Source: Raphanus sativus
Lineage: Eukaryota; Streptophyta; Magnoliopsida; Brassicales; Brassicaceae
Assembly: GCF_000801105.2 (NCBI RefSeq)
Contig: NC_079516.1
Location: 21,365,043 to 21,429,042, forward strand
Length of the DNA stretch: 64,000 bases
Reading direction: 5' to 3'
The notes below the pieces were generated by a model. That model saw only the letters and a list, made by a program, of their open reading frames with translations, made no database searches and was not told the origin of the DNA. Both the position numbers and the translations under genes were made by a program. Below are positions 32,361 to 43,619 of this stretch, one piece after another (positions within the stretch are counted from its first letter, which is position 1; every line of letters begins with the position of its first letter).

Positions 32361-33287
32361 ATGGCTTCAAGTTACCATGGGGAGCCACAAGAAGAGGAAG
32401 ACACATTTGAATATCACATTCAAGATGACTTTGATGCAAGTATACTCACACCAGCACAACTTGTGATGTTATATGAGCTTCAGAAGGAGTACCCGGGGTC
32501 GGCAAAGACATCCCTAGCACGAAAGATCCGGTTGGAGCTTATTAAGGATCGAGCAGAGCTTGAAGGAAGGGAGGTTACAAAGTATGAGTTTAATGTTGCC
32601 TATGACCTTAAAGAGGTAATGGATTGGGCTCCACCACTCCAGCTGGAAGGTATAGAAATTTCCATTTTAGAACTTCAATTTGCGAAAATATGCTTACCTT
32701 GTGGTGAAAACATTGCCCATGATCATAATTCTCTTGTGCTCATCAATGAATGTCTTGATATGATATGTGAAACTAGGAAACTAGATGAGTTGAGAATAGA
32801 AAAGCTTGCTAGAGATCATATTGAAGTTTGTTTTGACAAGAGCTATCTATGTGCTTCATTTGATCTCGAATCTGAGTTTTTTATGCTTGATGAATCTAGA
32901 CCTCTTCTTGAGATAGCTGATTTAGGGGATGAGCTTGATGTTGATAAGCTTTTGCTTGAGATAGAAAATCCCCTTGTCAAAAGCATTCATGAGAATGAGA
33001 ACATTGTGTTCTATTCAGTTGATGGAGATAAAGTTGACTACTTTGTTAAGACCTCGTTTGGACCTGTAGTTTACTTTGTCTTTCCACCAAATGCATTTGA
33101 TTCTCATGACCATTTGAACCTCAAAGAGCATCTCATGATTCATGATACATCTTTAGTGAAGCTCTTTGATGAAAAATCTGTCTATTACCTATGGACAGTA
33201 GTGTGCTCCTTTGCGCACTTGGTTTCTTGTTCTTGTAGGAGAAGGACCAAAGGTGCATTGGCTCAGCCCTTTGATACCTATGATTAG
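32361..33287 (+). CDS. Unrecognised 308-aa protein of the non-autonomous LTR element
   Basis: The intact ORF starts at ATG 32361, just after a TTATTTGTAG acceptor-like sequence (MASSYHGEPQEEEDTFEY). It is acidic overall. An N-terminal half of predicted helices (LTPAQLVMLYELQKEYPG, ARKIRLELIKDRAELEG) is followed by a repetitive middle (LLEIADLGDELDVDKLLLEI) and a C-terminal region with SFAHLVSCSCRRRTKG. It has no CCHC knuckle, no DTG protease motif and no reverse transcriptase motif, so it is not a normal gag or pol. It sits where gag normally starts, after the primer site. Its maintenance in a young element suggests it is made, but its function is unknown. It may be a diverged gag N-terminus or an acquired gene. 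Confidence 0.75.
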   Translation: MASSYHGEPQEEEDTFEYHIQDDFDASILTPAQLVMLYELQKEYPGSAKTSLARKIRLELIKDRAELEGREVTKYEFNVAYDLKEVMDWAPPLQLEGIEISILELQFAKICLPCGENIAHDHNSLVLINECLDMICETRKLDELRIEKLARDHIEVCFDKSYLCASFDLESEFFMLDESRPLLEIADLGDELDVDKLLLEIENPLVKSIHENENIVFYSVDGDKVDYFVKTSFGPVVYFVFPPNAFDSHDHLNLKEHLMIHDTSLVKLFDEKSVYYLWTVVCSFAHLVSCSCRRRTKGALAQPFDTYD

Positions 33288-35164
33288 CATGCACACAAAG
33301 TCAAGCTAGAGACTTAAAACAAGCTCACTTGGGAGGAAGTCCCATGTTTATCCATTGTATATATTTCTTTATCTTTCTTTCTTTTTAAGTTGTTTAATAA
33401 GTATGGTTGAGGTTGTTCAGGTTGGGTCTATGCTAAATAAGAAAAGAAAGGTGGCCATGCCTTGCAACTCTAGCCATCTTCATTCCCCCACTTCAGCCCA
33501 TGTCTACCGGTGAAACAAATCTGAGGCCAAGGGTCCTCTACCACCCAATTCAGCCTATACCTCCAAGTATGTGCCATTCCAACCCTGTACATATTTAATT
33601 CTAATGTTTCTTTATTTTCTTTAGATCTCTTCTTTGAGCTTACTCTCACACAAGGGACTGTGTGAAGTAAGTTTGGGGGAGAGTCTACTATCTCACATTG
33701 TTTTTTTGTTTTGTTTACTTGTCATGAGTCTCATGCATTGCATACTTATTTGCATTAAAAAAAAAATTATTGAGAAGCATTTAGTTGCATCATTTGCATC
33801 TTTAAGATTGAGTCTAGAAGCATATAGGTTGCATTCATGCATTGGGAGTCAACCTTGTAAAGAGCTCATGCTAAGTACTCAATTTGATATCCTTTGTAAT
33901 CTTGACAAGTAGCTTGAGCACTCTTTTGAAAACTTGTAGACTTCGAGCCTTGAAACTCCTCTTGAAACTCATTGATTGTTGAAACTTCTCATCTTTGAAG
34001 CCAACTCCAATCTTATCTAAACTGAATGAACTTAATGCTTCTTGCTTATGGTCTTTTGTGTACTAAGTCATGGCTATACACACTTGAGTTGTCTCACCTA
34101 TTTTGCCAATCTTTTTGACAAACTCAAGTGGTAGTCCATTCCCTAAAACCCTTCCCTCCTTTCAAGCCATCATTGATTGTTGAGTAAAGTCTTTTTGGAA
34201 AGCTTTACATTTGCATAATGTTGAGAGTATTGGGGTCGACAATGCTTGGTCTCCATTATTTGTTAGCTTTAAGACTCATGTTGTCTAGCTTCTAGGATGG
34301 AATGTGAGTGTTGTAAAGCTTGATCTTGGGAGTGTGGAAGGTGATGAAAGAAAGGGTAGACTCTTAGAGCTCAAAAGAGATTAAGTCACTAGGGATAAGT
34401 AAAAAAAAAAAAAAAAGTTCTAGCTCAATTGTAAAGAAAGTCTTGGCCCCCAAATAAAAAAAAATTTAAGAAAAAAAAAAAAGAAAAAAATAATAAAGAA
34501 AGGGGGCTAGCAAAGATTAGTATGAGCTAATAAGTGTTTAAAAGTGTGAAATTCCCTAGTAGACATAAAAAAAAAAAGTAAGAGTTCTAAGTGATAAAGT
34601 GTTCTTTAGTGTTTAGGGAAATCTTTGGGTGAATGAAGAGAGTTTGGCATTAGGAGATAAGGATAAAATTTGCTTTATGTTTGGGAAAAGGGTGGAACAA
34701 TGGAGATTGAGCATTGTATGCATGAGTTGATCCTTTTCTTAGATATATTATGTGCAATGTCAAAGCTACTTTGTTTTGAGAGTAAACCACCTTGAAAGAT
34801 CATTTTAAACCTCTTGTCTCATTTTGCACTAAAGTCTTTCCTTACCTAACCAAATGATTTGGACCATTTGACCATTTGCAAGAATTCACTTATGATTTTG
34901 CTTAATGAATGTGAGAGTTGGTTGATTGGTGTGTATGTGGATTCTTGATGATGAGTGTAGAGATCAAATGAGGTAGGATATGCCTTGAGAAGTTAGAGTT
35001 GGAAAATGCTTTTGCTCTTGCTATTTGGTATGATTATATAAGGATATCATGTTGATGGCTAAGAAGAGTTTCTTTTGGTGATTAGCTCCCACTTTCAAAC
35101 TTCTTCCCCTTGATTGTTTTTGAAAAATTACTTGAGGACAAGTAAAGAACTAGTGTGGGGGAGT
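33288..35164 (+). other. Non-coding interior of the LTR element
   Basis: No supported ORF is present. A second polypurine-like stretch, AGTTTGGGGGAGAG, is at about 33671. Poly-A tracts occur at 34398-34580. The segment ends with the polypurine tract GTGTGGGGGAG (35153-35163). Confidence 0.6.
35153..35163 (+). promoter_or_regulatory. Polypurine tract
   Basis: GTGTGGGGGAG ends one base before the 3' LTR start (TGATATC). Confidence 0.7.
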
Positions 35165-37017
35165 TGATATCTCATGTTTTTATAGATTTTTAGATTCATA
35201 TTTTAGATTATTATGATCATTTTAGGTTGCATTTAGATATATTTATTGCATTTGCATACTCATTTGCATATCATAGGAGTTGGAGTGCACAATTGAAGTT
35301 TTGGGTCAATTTGCAAGGTCATTTCTGCAATTTACAAAGTATGAGGTCAGAAACGAAGTTATCAAAAGGGCAGGGACTGGTTTTGCAAATATGAAGAAAC
35401 CCACCATTGGAGAGGTCGATTGTTCTTCTCGCCGCGACTTGATTCCGACGATCCCGGTGGCCACCACGACGGGAGAGATGATCACGGTTGAGACAGAGTA
35501 CGGCAATGGTGGAGTTGTGGTTCAACGGAGGCGCCATGAGCAGCGATGACGGCGTGAATCGTGGAGGAGACTCGATGGCTTAGCAGAACCACGACGACGG
35601 CTTGAAGCTCGGTCCGGTGACGGCGAGAACGAAGAAGAACAAGACGGATACGCTGGTGGTGAAGCAAGGACTCGCCGGAGAAGCTTGATTTGGAGCTTTC
35701 GTGCTATGGGTTTGCTCACGGATCGAGCCTGTGACGGAGAAGCTTAACGTGGCCATGGATTCCGGTGGAGAGATGTCGGTTTGGAGCTCGACGAAGAGGA
35801 TGAAACGCGAGGAATAGAACCAGCCTCTAATGGTGGAACACAAATCGATCTAAGCCAAGGCTGAAGCTTGAGACGAGGAAGACAAGCCACTAGGAATCGA
35901 GCATGAGCCACAGCGACTTGATGAAACGGGAACCAGACGCCGCTGTGGAGCTGGAGCGGTCACGGAGAGCGGAGGCTACAACACCGCTCGGGTTCACGAG
36001 AGAAAGAGTAGAAGATGACTGGAGCGGGGTCTTGAAACGGGATGCACAGGTCGCTGTGGAGAAGACATAGCGATTAGTGAAGTGTTGACCCGGTTTAGTC
36101 CGGTTTGACTTTGGTTTAATTCAATTAAACCAGTTCGATTTATGCACTCCTATAAATAGATTTAGACCCAAAAACCCTAATGTATCTCATTTTCTCTCTA
36201 GACTTTGCCTTATTTTGTAAAAGCTTGAATCTTTTTATCATTCTAAGGAATTTCTTCATCTTATATCTTGTTTCTCTTAATCATTAACATGATTAGCCTT
36301 GAATCTCATATGGATTTGAGGTTTATCATGGAGATTAGGGAGTAGACACATTTTGGATTCATGGGTTAGGGTGATTAAGGGTGATTAGTGAAGATCTAGA
36401 GTGTTTAGTGTTAGATCTACTTATTTATTTGCTTGTTGAGGGTTCTTAATGCTATTTTAGTCTTGATCATACTAAAATAGATCCCTAGACATTTCATGCC
36501 CGAAAGGTGTATGATGAAATGTCTGAACCAACTCTTCAATGCTTTTAGTCTACTTTGCCAAAGAGATTTGTTGTTAAAGAGGCTAAGATTGCTATTAGAC
36601 TTGTTCTCCATGTTTGCTTTAGTAACATTCAACCTAAGAGATTAGATGCTTGAGTTGCTTTAGCAAAAGAACATTCATCTAGAGATAGAGCTTGTTTAGT
36701 GTTGTGTCTAGGCATAAGGAAAGTGTTTGATTGATAGCTTGCCACTCTAGTTTGGATCTTAGTCACCCAAAATCAAGTCCCTAGTCCCATGAGTCCACCT
36801 TAGCATTTGATTGAGTTCTTGCACTAGTTTCTAGATTGGATTTGAGATCACCTAGTTCATATTAGTAGGTTCTTAGCTTGTTACCATCATCATCTTCTTA
36901 TTTGCTTAGATTAGGAGAGTTTGTGTATTCTTAGTGCTATAGATCTCTAGTTATCTGTGGTTCGACAATCTTTTATACTATCATTTGACTTGGGAGCCTT
37001 GAAAACTTCCACTATCA
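35165..37017 (+). repeat. 3' LTR (1853 bp)
   Basis: Runs TGATATCTCATG ... CACTATCA. It is nearly identical to the 5' LTR and lacks 8 bp near 35818. Confidence 0.94.
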
Positions 37018-37587
37018 AATTTCAAGCTTTCAAAACTTAAAAAACGTGAATAAGTTTGGTGACTCCGATTTAATGGCCACCATTAGCAAATGATCTAATC
37101 AAGAACAAAAGAAAATAACCTATCAAATCAAATACAAAATAAAATCGAAGAGGTTATAAACCATGTTCACATGACACAATACAAAATCAAAGAGGTTAAA
37201 AAAGACATCAAGCAAAGATGGAGACAATAATCTCAGAAGATAAAGAAGAAGATGAAAACAGAAACCTCATAGATCGCCATGGGAGCAAGCTCGGCGGAGA
37301 AGACGGTAAAAAATAATTAGGATGTCGATCCCCTTTTACCCGATAAATGGGATCTCTTTTGTTCTCCCTTTTTTAATTCTTTTTTACTTCTTAAATGTTT
37401 TAAATAATAAATCTATTACGAAAATTATTATTTATAATTATAATTCAATTACAAAAATGAAATTTTAAGGGCATTATAGTATTTACAAGAATTAAAATTC
37501 TAATTTGACAAAACATCTTGTAAAAATCCTAGTATGACAAATCCTAGTTTAAAGTGTCCTAAAAAATCTAATTTTCCCATGAAAGAA

Positions 37588-38240
37588 TCTGAGCACAAAA
37601 AGGTGAAGTCAACTAACCATAAATTACTAAAAGATGCAGCGATATAAAAAGGATTTTAAGTGGAAGCCAAAAAATATATATTTTTACTAGGTTTTAAGTT
37701 TTAACCCAGTATATCGTTGACAAAAAAAAACCCAAGTATATCGATGTCTGTAAAACAGAAACTATAGACATTTAAATAAACTATGTATATAATATTTAAA
37801 ATTTCTTTAAACACAAAAAAAAAAGAAAAAAAATTTCTTTAAACACAAGTTTTCAAAAGATGTCATGCAGTTCCAATCTCTTTCTCTATTTCATTTATTT
37901 AAATAATTTTAAAGTTTTTTGTATATTGTCTTTTTCCTAAAAACAAAAGGAATATTTAATTTCTTCAAAGTTTCTTCTAACATTTGATTTTACATCGCAT
38001 TTGATCCATAACTTTTTCTTTTACATAAATGTGTGTGTATAATGTAAATAAGAAAAAAATTAACGACTTTTATTTTGATTTTTTTCGAAAAAGTTTTCTT
38101 TTGATTGACTTATATAAATCTGTTGTCATTAGTATATGGTTCACCTCATATTACCCATATCACATATATGTTGTAACTTTTTATTATTAACCAAAAATAT
38201 AATATTTTTTATTCATATCTAAACTTGATTATATTAAAAA
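37588..38240. other. AT-rich spacer, no gene seen
   Basis: No coding or structural signal was found between the MULE target duplication and the Helitron end. Confidence 0.5.
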
Positions 38241-39464
38241 CTAGGATAAGATCTGCGCCTTACGCGGAATGAAGTTGTTATTTACATTATGTTTTTGGTT
38301 TCATTTGGATTAAAAGGTGTTCAATTCGGATATCGGTTTGGTTTCGGTTCGGTCTGGTTTTTCGGTTTTTGGTATTTCGGTTAGTAAAATATAACTACTA
38401 TTATAAATCCATATTTACTTCGGTTCGGTTTATATATCGTCGGTTTTTGATTTATTCGGTTTTATACTAAAAACATAATTATTTAGTTTGAGATCATATT
38501 ATATATTATACGAATTTTAGAATCATGTTGTCAAAAAGTCATCTATTAAAAAATATTATATATATAAATAAAAGAATAAAAAACAAAAAAACGCTTCTAT
38601 CATCTAGTAAAATAATCAAATCTAGAATTAATATCAAAACTCTAAATTTAAAAAAAAAAACAAAAAAAAAACAAAACAGAAGCACGAAATAAAAGTTTTT
38701 CTATTCTTCCACATTTAGTGTTCATCAAATTCACATGTCTTCGATTGAACACAACTCTATTTGTTTAAAGATAAAAAAAATAAAGAATTTCAACTAATTG
38801 TTGTCCATCAAATATATATCTTTACTTCAATTTAGTCAATGTCAAAATAAAGCAAAGAGATAAAAAAGAAGACTAAGAAAATAAAAAGTCTCAGATGCAG
38901 TGAATTGTTAATTAATTATAGTTCAAGTGATTTACAAATTATAATTATAGTTCAAATTATATAACAAATAGATATTCATACGTCGTTATAAATATATACA
39001 TATTTACATGTTTCTATTTTTATCGTTTTTTTATTTAATCGGTTATAAACCAAACCATATATAAATCTTACGGTTTTTATAAAATTACATCCATTCGGTT
39101 TATATGGTATATACCAAAACAAAATCATATTATCTATTTCTGTGCGATTCGGTTCGGTATTATTCGGTTTTAGCAAATTGAACAGCCCTAATTTGAATAA
39201 TAGTTAGTTTTAGGTTCTATTTTTATTGTGTCTTAATATCCTGTTGTTGAATTAGATTTTAAATTCATATTTGTTTTAGAACTTTACATGTGAATTTTAT
39301 ATTAAAAACAAAACATAAAGTACATAGGGTGAACATATTTATGTAGATTGTGAAAACATATATGTAGAATGTGAATGCTCATTCTCAATCATTGTGAAAC
39401 TCACATGTGTCCATTATAGTGTGAACATATTTTTTAGAATGCTTCTCCTTTAATATATAAGGGA
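38241..39464 (-). mobile_element. Non-autonomous Helitron, 1224 bp
   Basis: On the minus strand it starts TCCCTTATATATTAAAGGAG (39464) and ends GCGCAGATCTTATCCTAG (38241) before a host T. This is the TC ... CTAG structure of Helitrons, with a weak GC hairpin near the end. There is no Rep/helicase ORF. Repeated CGGTTCGGTTT motifs lie inside both ends (38335-38465 and 39030-39170). Confidence 0.8.
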
Positions 39465-39500
39465 CTAGGGTCAGACCCGCCAAATGAAAAAATATGTTGA
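39465..39500 (-). mobile_element. Helitron 3' terminus abutting the previous Helitron
   Basis: On the minus strand GGGTCTGACCCTAG (hairpin GGGT-CTG-ACCC, then CTAG) is followed directly by the first T of the neighbouring Helitron. The body extends right and its 5' end was not resolved. Confidence 0.65.
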
Positions 39501-39830
39501 AAATTTATTGAAATCTTTAGTTTATTTTTTTTAATTATAATTTTCACTATTTTTACTCATATTTTACTATTCATCTCTCTCTTAGAAATTATATATTTGT
39601 TACTATATTAAAAAATATATCTATTTCACTTTGTTCAAAATATTAATTTTCTTGAATTTATTAGAGTTTTAATAAAAAATTCTTAAAATTTATAATATAA
39701 ACAATTAAAAAGAAAAACAAAATTTAATATCTTTTTTCTTTAAAATAAGCAAGTAGCATAAAATAGGATATTAATTATTGCTGTTTAATATTTATAAATA
39801 GGTTATATATTTATGAATAATTTTGTTTTA

Positions 39831-39907
<77 letters not shown>

Positions 39908-40659
39908 CTTCTCTTTTTTTTCAAACTCACACCAACAAAACTTTGTAGAAAATGAATCCGCAATTTTTTTTCCTTTCTTTTTACCACAAAATATAGGCCA
40001 AACTAATAAACAGTAGAAAACTATGTATTGTTAGCTACGAAAATTTTGTTCAAAAAAAAAAAATTAGCCACGAAGGTTATTTATGGAACATTTGATGTAT
40101 TGTTAGTATATATATATATAGTTCAATTTTTTTTTAAATGTGAATTTTATTACAAATTTTAAATTTTACACTGATGTGTGTAATAAATGGATGTCTTATC
40201 CAAGAAAACAAAATTCCCGAGAAAGTAATTTACTTGATTAAAATAGAGTAGTTGGCTGTATTTTGTAGTAATTATATATTTTAATGGTGGTGAATTACTG
40301 ACCAAACATGATAAATATCCACAGACAAATTAGCTGGTCTTTGAAAATAGAAAATGAATCCTCCAAAATATAATAGAATAATACTTATGAATTACCAAAA
40401 TATTTTCTCAGAATTTGCATTAACTCTTTTTAGTAACAATAATATATGTTTTCAGTATTAGGAAAATATATACATACTAAATTATCCATTATCTACTGTG
40501 TCCACAAATACGAACCCATTAACAGAGAAGGTTGGTGTTCCATAAACCCCTCTTATAATATACACATTTTAAATTGCAATGAAAAACTTTTAAATTGATA
40601 TACTCAAAAGGCAATGGTAAAACCCTGCTAAGAAAGTTACTAACTCTTAACAATTTTTT
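39501..40659. other. AT-rich Helitron body or spacer
   Basis: No gene was seen. It contains a (TA)n tract at 39829-39903 and a short one at about 40110. Confidence 0.5.
39829..39903. repeat. (TA)n microsatellite
   Basis: About 37 TA units, apart from the first bases uninterrupted. Confidence 0.97.
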
Positions 40660-42128
40660 TTCTAGTCTGAAGTCCTTTTGTGGACATTGAAGAGTTTCTA
40701 AGAGACGTCATGAGGTGAACTATCTCTAGCTCTCTCCCCTCTCATTTTCTGCAAAAATACTTTTGTCAGATCCTCTCCTCGTAGTCTTTTCTTTTGCAAG
40801 TGTATTTTGCTACGCTTCCTCAATTAGCTTCAGAATCTTAGGCTTCTCCGACTTTTCTCAAGTTCCTTCAAACAAAAAGAGAAGATGTTTGGTCAAGTGA
40901 CCCATATAGATATTGCCAAAAGAAAGTAACATGCGCACATATTTTGAAATCCCTACGAACTACTTGGAAACCTATCGAGATGAAGACGTGTGTGCCATTA
41001 GTAAGGTACGGTGAGAATCTCCTCTCTTATTACATAAGTTTAAATCATCATAATCACACCCCACGAACTTTTTAAAAATTGTGAGGCGAAGAATATGCGA
41101 GCATAAATCAATCAAATCTACATCTACGCGTAGCTCAAAACTGAAAATAATACAAACTCCTATGAGGAGCCATTTTTTGTCCTCCCATAAGCTTGTGATG
41201 TATGAGATGATCCTCCCTTCATCACGGATGTTGGATACACCAGTACTTGCATTTCACAGACCAGATATTGCATCAACCAGTCTAGAGACATCATTCAGCG
41301 TAATGTCACTGATTTGTTAGTCTCTCAAACGTTCACACAAAATGCAGCCACAAACGAAAGCCCAGTCTACACTGAGACAACACTTCGAAGTTTATCCTGT
41401 AAAGAAGAATACTGGTTATCTTGAAAAACTTCACTCTATGCTGATGAATAAGTATTAGTGCATGCACTAGAAGCTATTTTTACATTTCCACTTCGTGTAA
41501 ACAATTGATCACACATTGATAAGTTCTTTGAACCGGTCTGGGTACTGCGATCTGTTTCTTGGGAAATATAAGCTGAACCAATAAAATACCTCCCTAGTGT
41601 CGCATTTAACTTCTCCAAATTGAAAAGATGCAAGCCTATACCTACTAAACAAACTCTGAGTTTCCATCAAAAGTCATAACTCTTCATTTCAAAGGAAGCA
41701 GGATAATACTTGTGAAACCCATATGTAATCCATATTCTGCAACGATCACTAAAGAGATAGTAAGATACAATACCTCTTTCTTGTTTCCAGTTTCCAAAGA
41801 TGGCTGATTAAAACCCCAGAAGCTCCTCCATAAATCGCATTTGCATCGCTTGTGAGAAAATGGATCCATTTGCCTTGTTCTGTGGATCCTTCTGAAGGTT
41901 ATATTGATAAGGAATGTTGAAAACCAAACCCGTCCCTCCAGCCGTTAGATTCCTGCAACCACAGAACAATTAAAGCTTGTTCTATAAGCCAATGCAAGAA
42001 CTGTGTTTATTAAACTGAAGCATGTACCTTATCTGTTAAATCCTTTTCTGACTCTCTTGTTTAAGAAACATTAAACTCCCATCCACCACTAATCCAAGGT
42101 CATCATCCTCATCTTCTCGCTTGACCAC
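40660..42128 (-). pseudogene. Multi-exon gene fragment of unknown identity
   Basis: Read on the minus strand there are exon-like open blocks with splice-like edges. One encodes REDEDDDLGLVVDGSLMF and ends near 42028 at AAG|GTACATG. One from about 41955 encodes NPYQYN-like IPYQYNLQKDPQNKANGS and FMEELLGF. Another at 41633-41436 encodes LEKLNATLGRYFIGSAYIS. A block near 40690-40880 reads EKSEKPKILKLIEEA before a stop. The composition is unlike transposon proteins. I do not recognise the family. It may be a host gene relic truncated by the copia element, or a captured fragment. The exon borders are inferred. Confidence 0.3.
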
Positions 42129-43008
42129 TGATAGAACCATATTTTATAAACTACGGAGAATTGAATATTGTAAATAAAAATTGATAAGATTAAACCAAAG
42201 ATTTAAGAAAAAGAGGATGTTACAACTGCAGAGGCGAGATATTATCTATTTTCTTAACTCAAAATACGTCCCGTAGTGCGACGGTTCGATAACGTAATGA
42301 ATCCCAGGATACAACTGCAAACAATCTTCTGAATTTGCGTCACTCTATCAGAAACCTGGCGAAACTAGTTTTGTGTATACTCTCAGACTCAAGAAAAAAT
42401 ATCAAAGAGAAAGAAAAAAAATATGAGGAATTGTTTAACAAGTGATCTTTGTCAATATGTATCATGAATGAGTTTCACGTATTGATATATAACTTCAAAA
42501 TATCAAAACGTATGTTATGTGATCAATGGAGTAAACTATCGTAATAGTGAGAATTGATTCTCCATTACTCACGTTAGTGGACCAAATATTAAATGGTTTT
42601 GACTAAACAAATCAAAGCCATGAAATACTTTATATGAGTTTGCATTTTTATGTTTAAATAAAACATAAAAGATCATCATTAATATAATTTAAAAAGATTA
42701 AGTTATTAACATATTGTCCAACTAACAAAATCAATTTTAAATTCAAACTCAAATATCCAAAGTGATCCATTTGCTAAATATTTTATACTTAGCTAAATTT
42801 AAAGCTTTATAAGCTTTGTATAACACTCATTTTGGACATTCATTTCTCATTCAACACAACTCCGATTTTGACCAACAAATACACTATCACATAGTGTCCA
42901 CCGTGACGATTACATCGTGCCCAAGTTCCGGTCTTTCCGACAGACGTCTCCGTTGAAAAACCATCGGAAAAATGGTCCACACCACTTTGTTAAAAACGAA
43001 TTCCAACA
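42129..43008 (-). repeat. Copia 3' LTR (880 bp)
   Basis: It matches 47621-48503 throughout, with scattered substitutions. The limits are set by where the similarity stops. Confidence 0.88.
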
Positions 43009-43619
43009 ATCTCCTACATGAATAGAAATGACTCTATACACATGACTCAAAAAAAAAAAAACTTTTGAGAGTATGAACGAAAAATCCACTGCATGATGAA
43101 TTGGTAGCAATTTTTCAGCATTGAACCAGTCATTGTTAATAGCTATCGGATTTACTCGGCCAGGAGGTGGCCATGATGTCTTGAACCTCCCGGGCTTTAG
43201 CGTAAACCTAGACAATAGCCAAAATACAGTTTCATTCTCTCACAAAACCAATTTCTTTATTGTGTTCATTTTGGCCGTGAACATTCCTGGTAATCATGAG
43301 TGAACTTAGAGAATATAGCCTTTCACTATTCTCCTAGAAACGGCTCTATTTTACACTCACAAGGTGATTTGCCATTAGGTTTGTTTAGAGGAGTATCATG
43401 TACTACTCCATTCATATCTCAAAACAATGGACACAAATCATTAAAAGCAAATGCTTATCCTTTATTCCTTACATGTAGCACTGTTTAATCATCCTGGGAA
43501 CTGGGTACAGACCGAAGTCTGACAGTGCTTTGGGCAGATTTAGTTTGACTTAGTTGTCTCCTTGAACCTATTTCTTGGGATCTCCAATCTGATAAGTAGA
43601 GTTACCGCCAAACCTCATC

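Larger units (their letters stand above)
30362..37017 (+). mobile_element. Non-autonomous LTR retrotransposon, 6656 bp, TSD AATTT (Athila-like primer site)
   Basis: Perfect 5-bp duplications AATTT are at 30357-30361 and 37018-37022. The 5' LTR is 30362-32222 and the 3' LTR 35165-37017. They differ, by eye, by about a dozen substitutions and one 8-bp indel, so insertion was recent. The primer-binding site matches the 3' end of tRNA-Asp and a polypurine tract precedes the 3' LTR. The 2.9-kb interior has no protease, reverse transcriptase or integrase, so it depends on an autonomous partner. A-rich tracts occur at 34398-34580. Confidence 0.95.
26587..37578 (+). mobile_element. Non-autonomous MULE with two nested retroelements, TSD ATGAAAGAA
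   Basis: Perfect 9-bp duplications ATGAAAGAA are at 26578-26586 and 37579-37587. Terminal inverted repeats of roughly 60 bp start GGGA and share ACACTTTAAACT and TTTGTCA. Removing the nested solo LTR (27280-30236) and the nested LTR element (30362-37017) leaves about 1.36 kb with no transposase. The orientation is arbitrary. Confidence 0.92.

Noticed and set aside
39813..40016. 67-codon ORF of alternating Tyr and Ile
   Set aside because: It is translated microsatellite.
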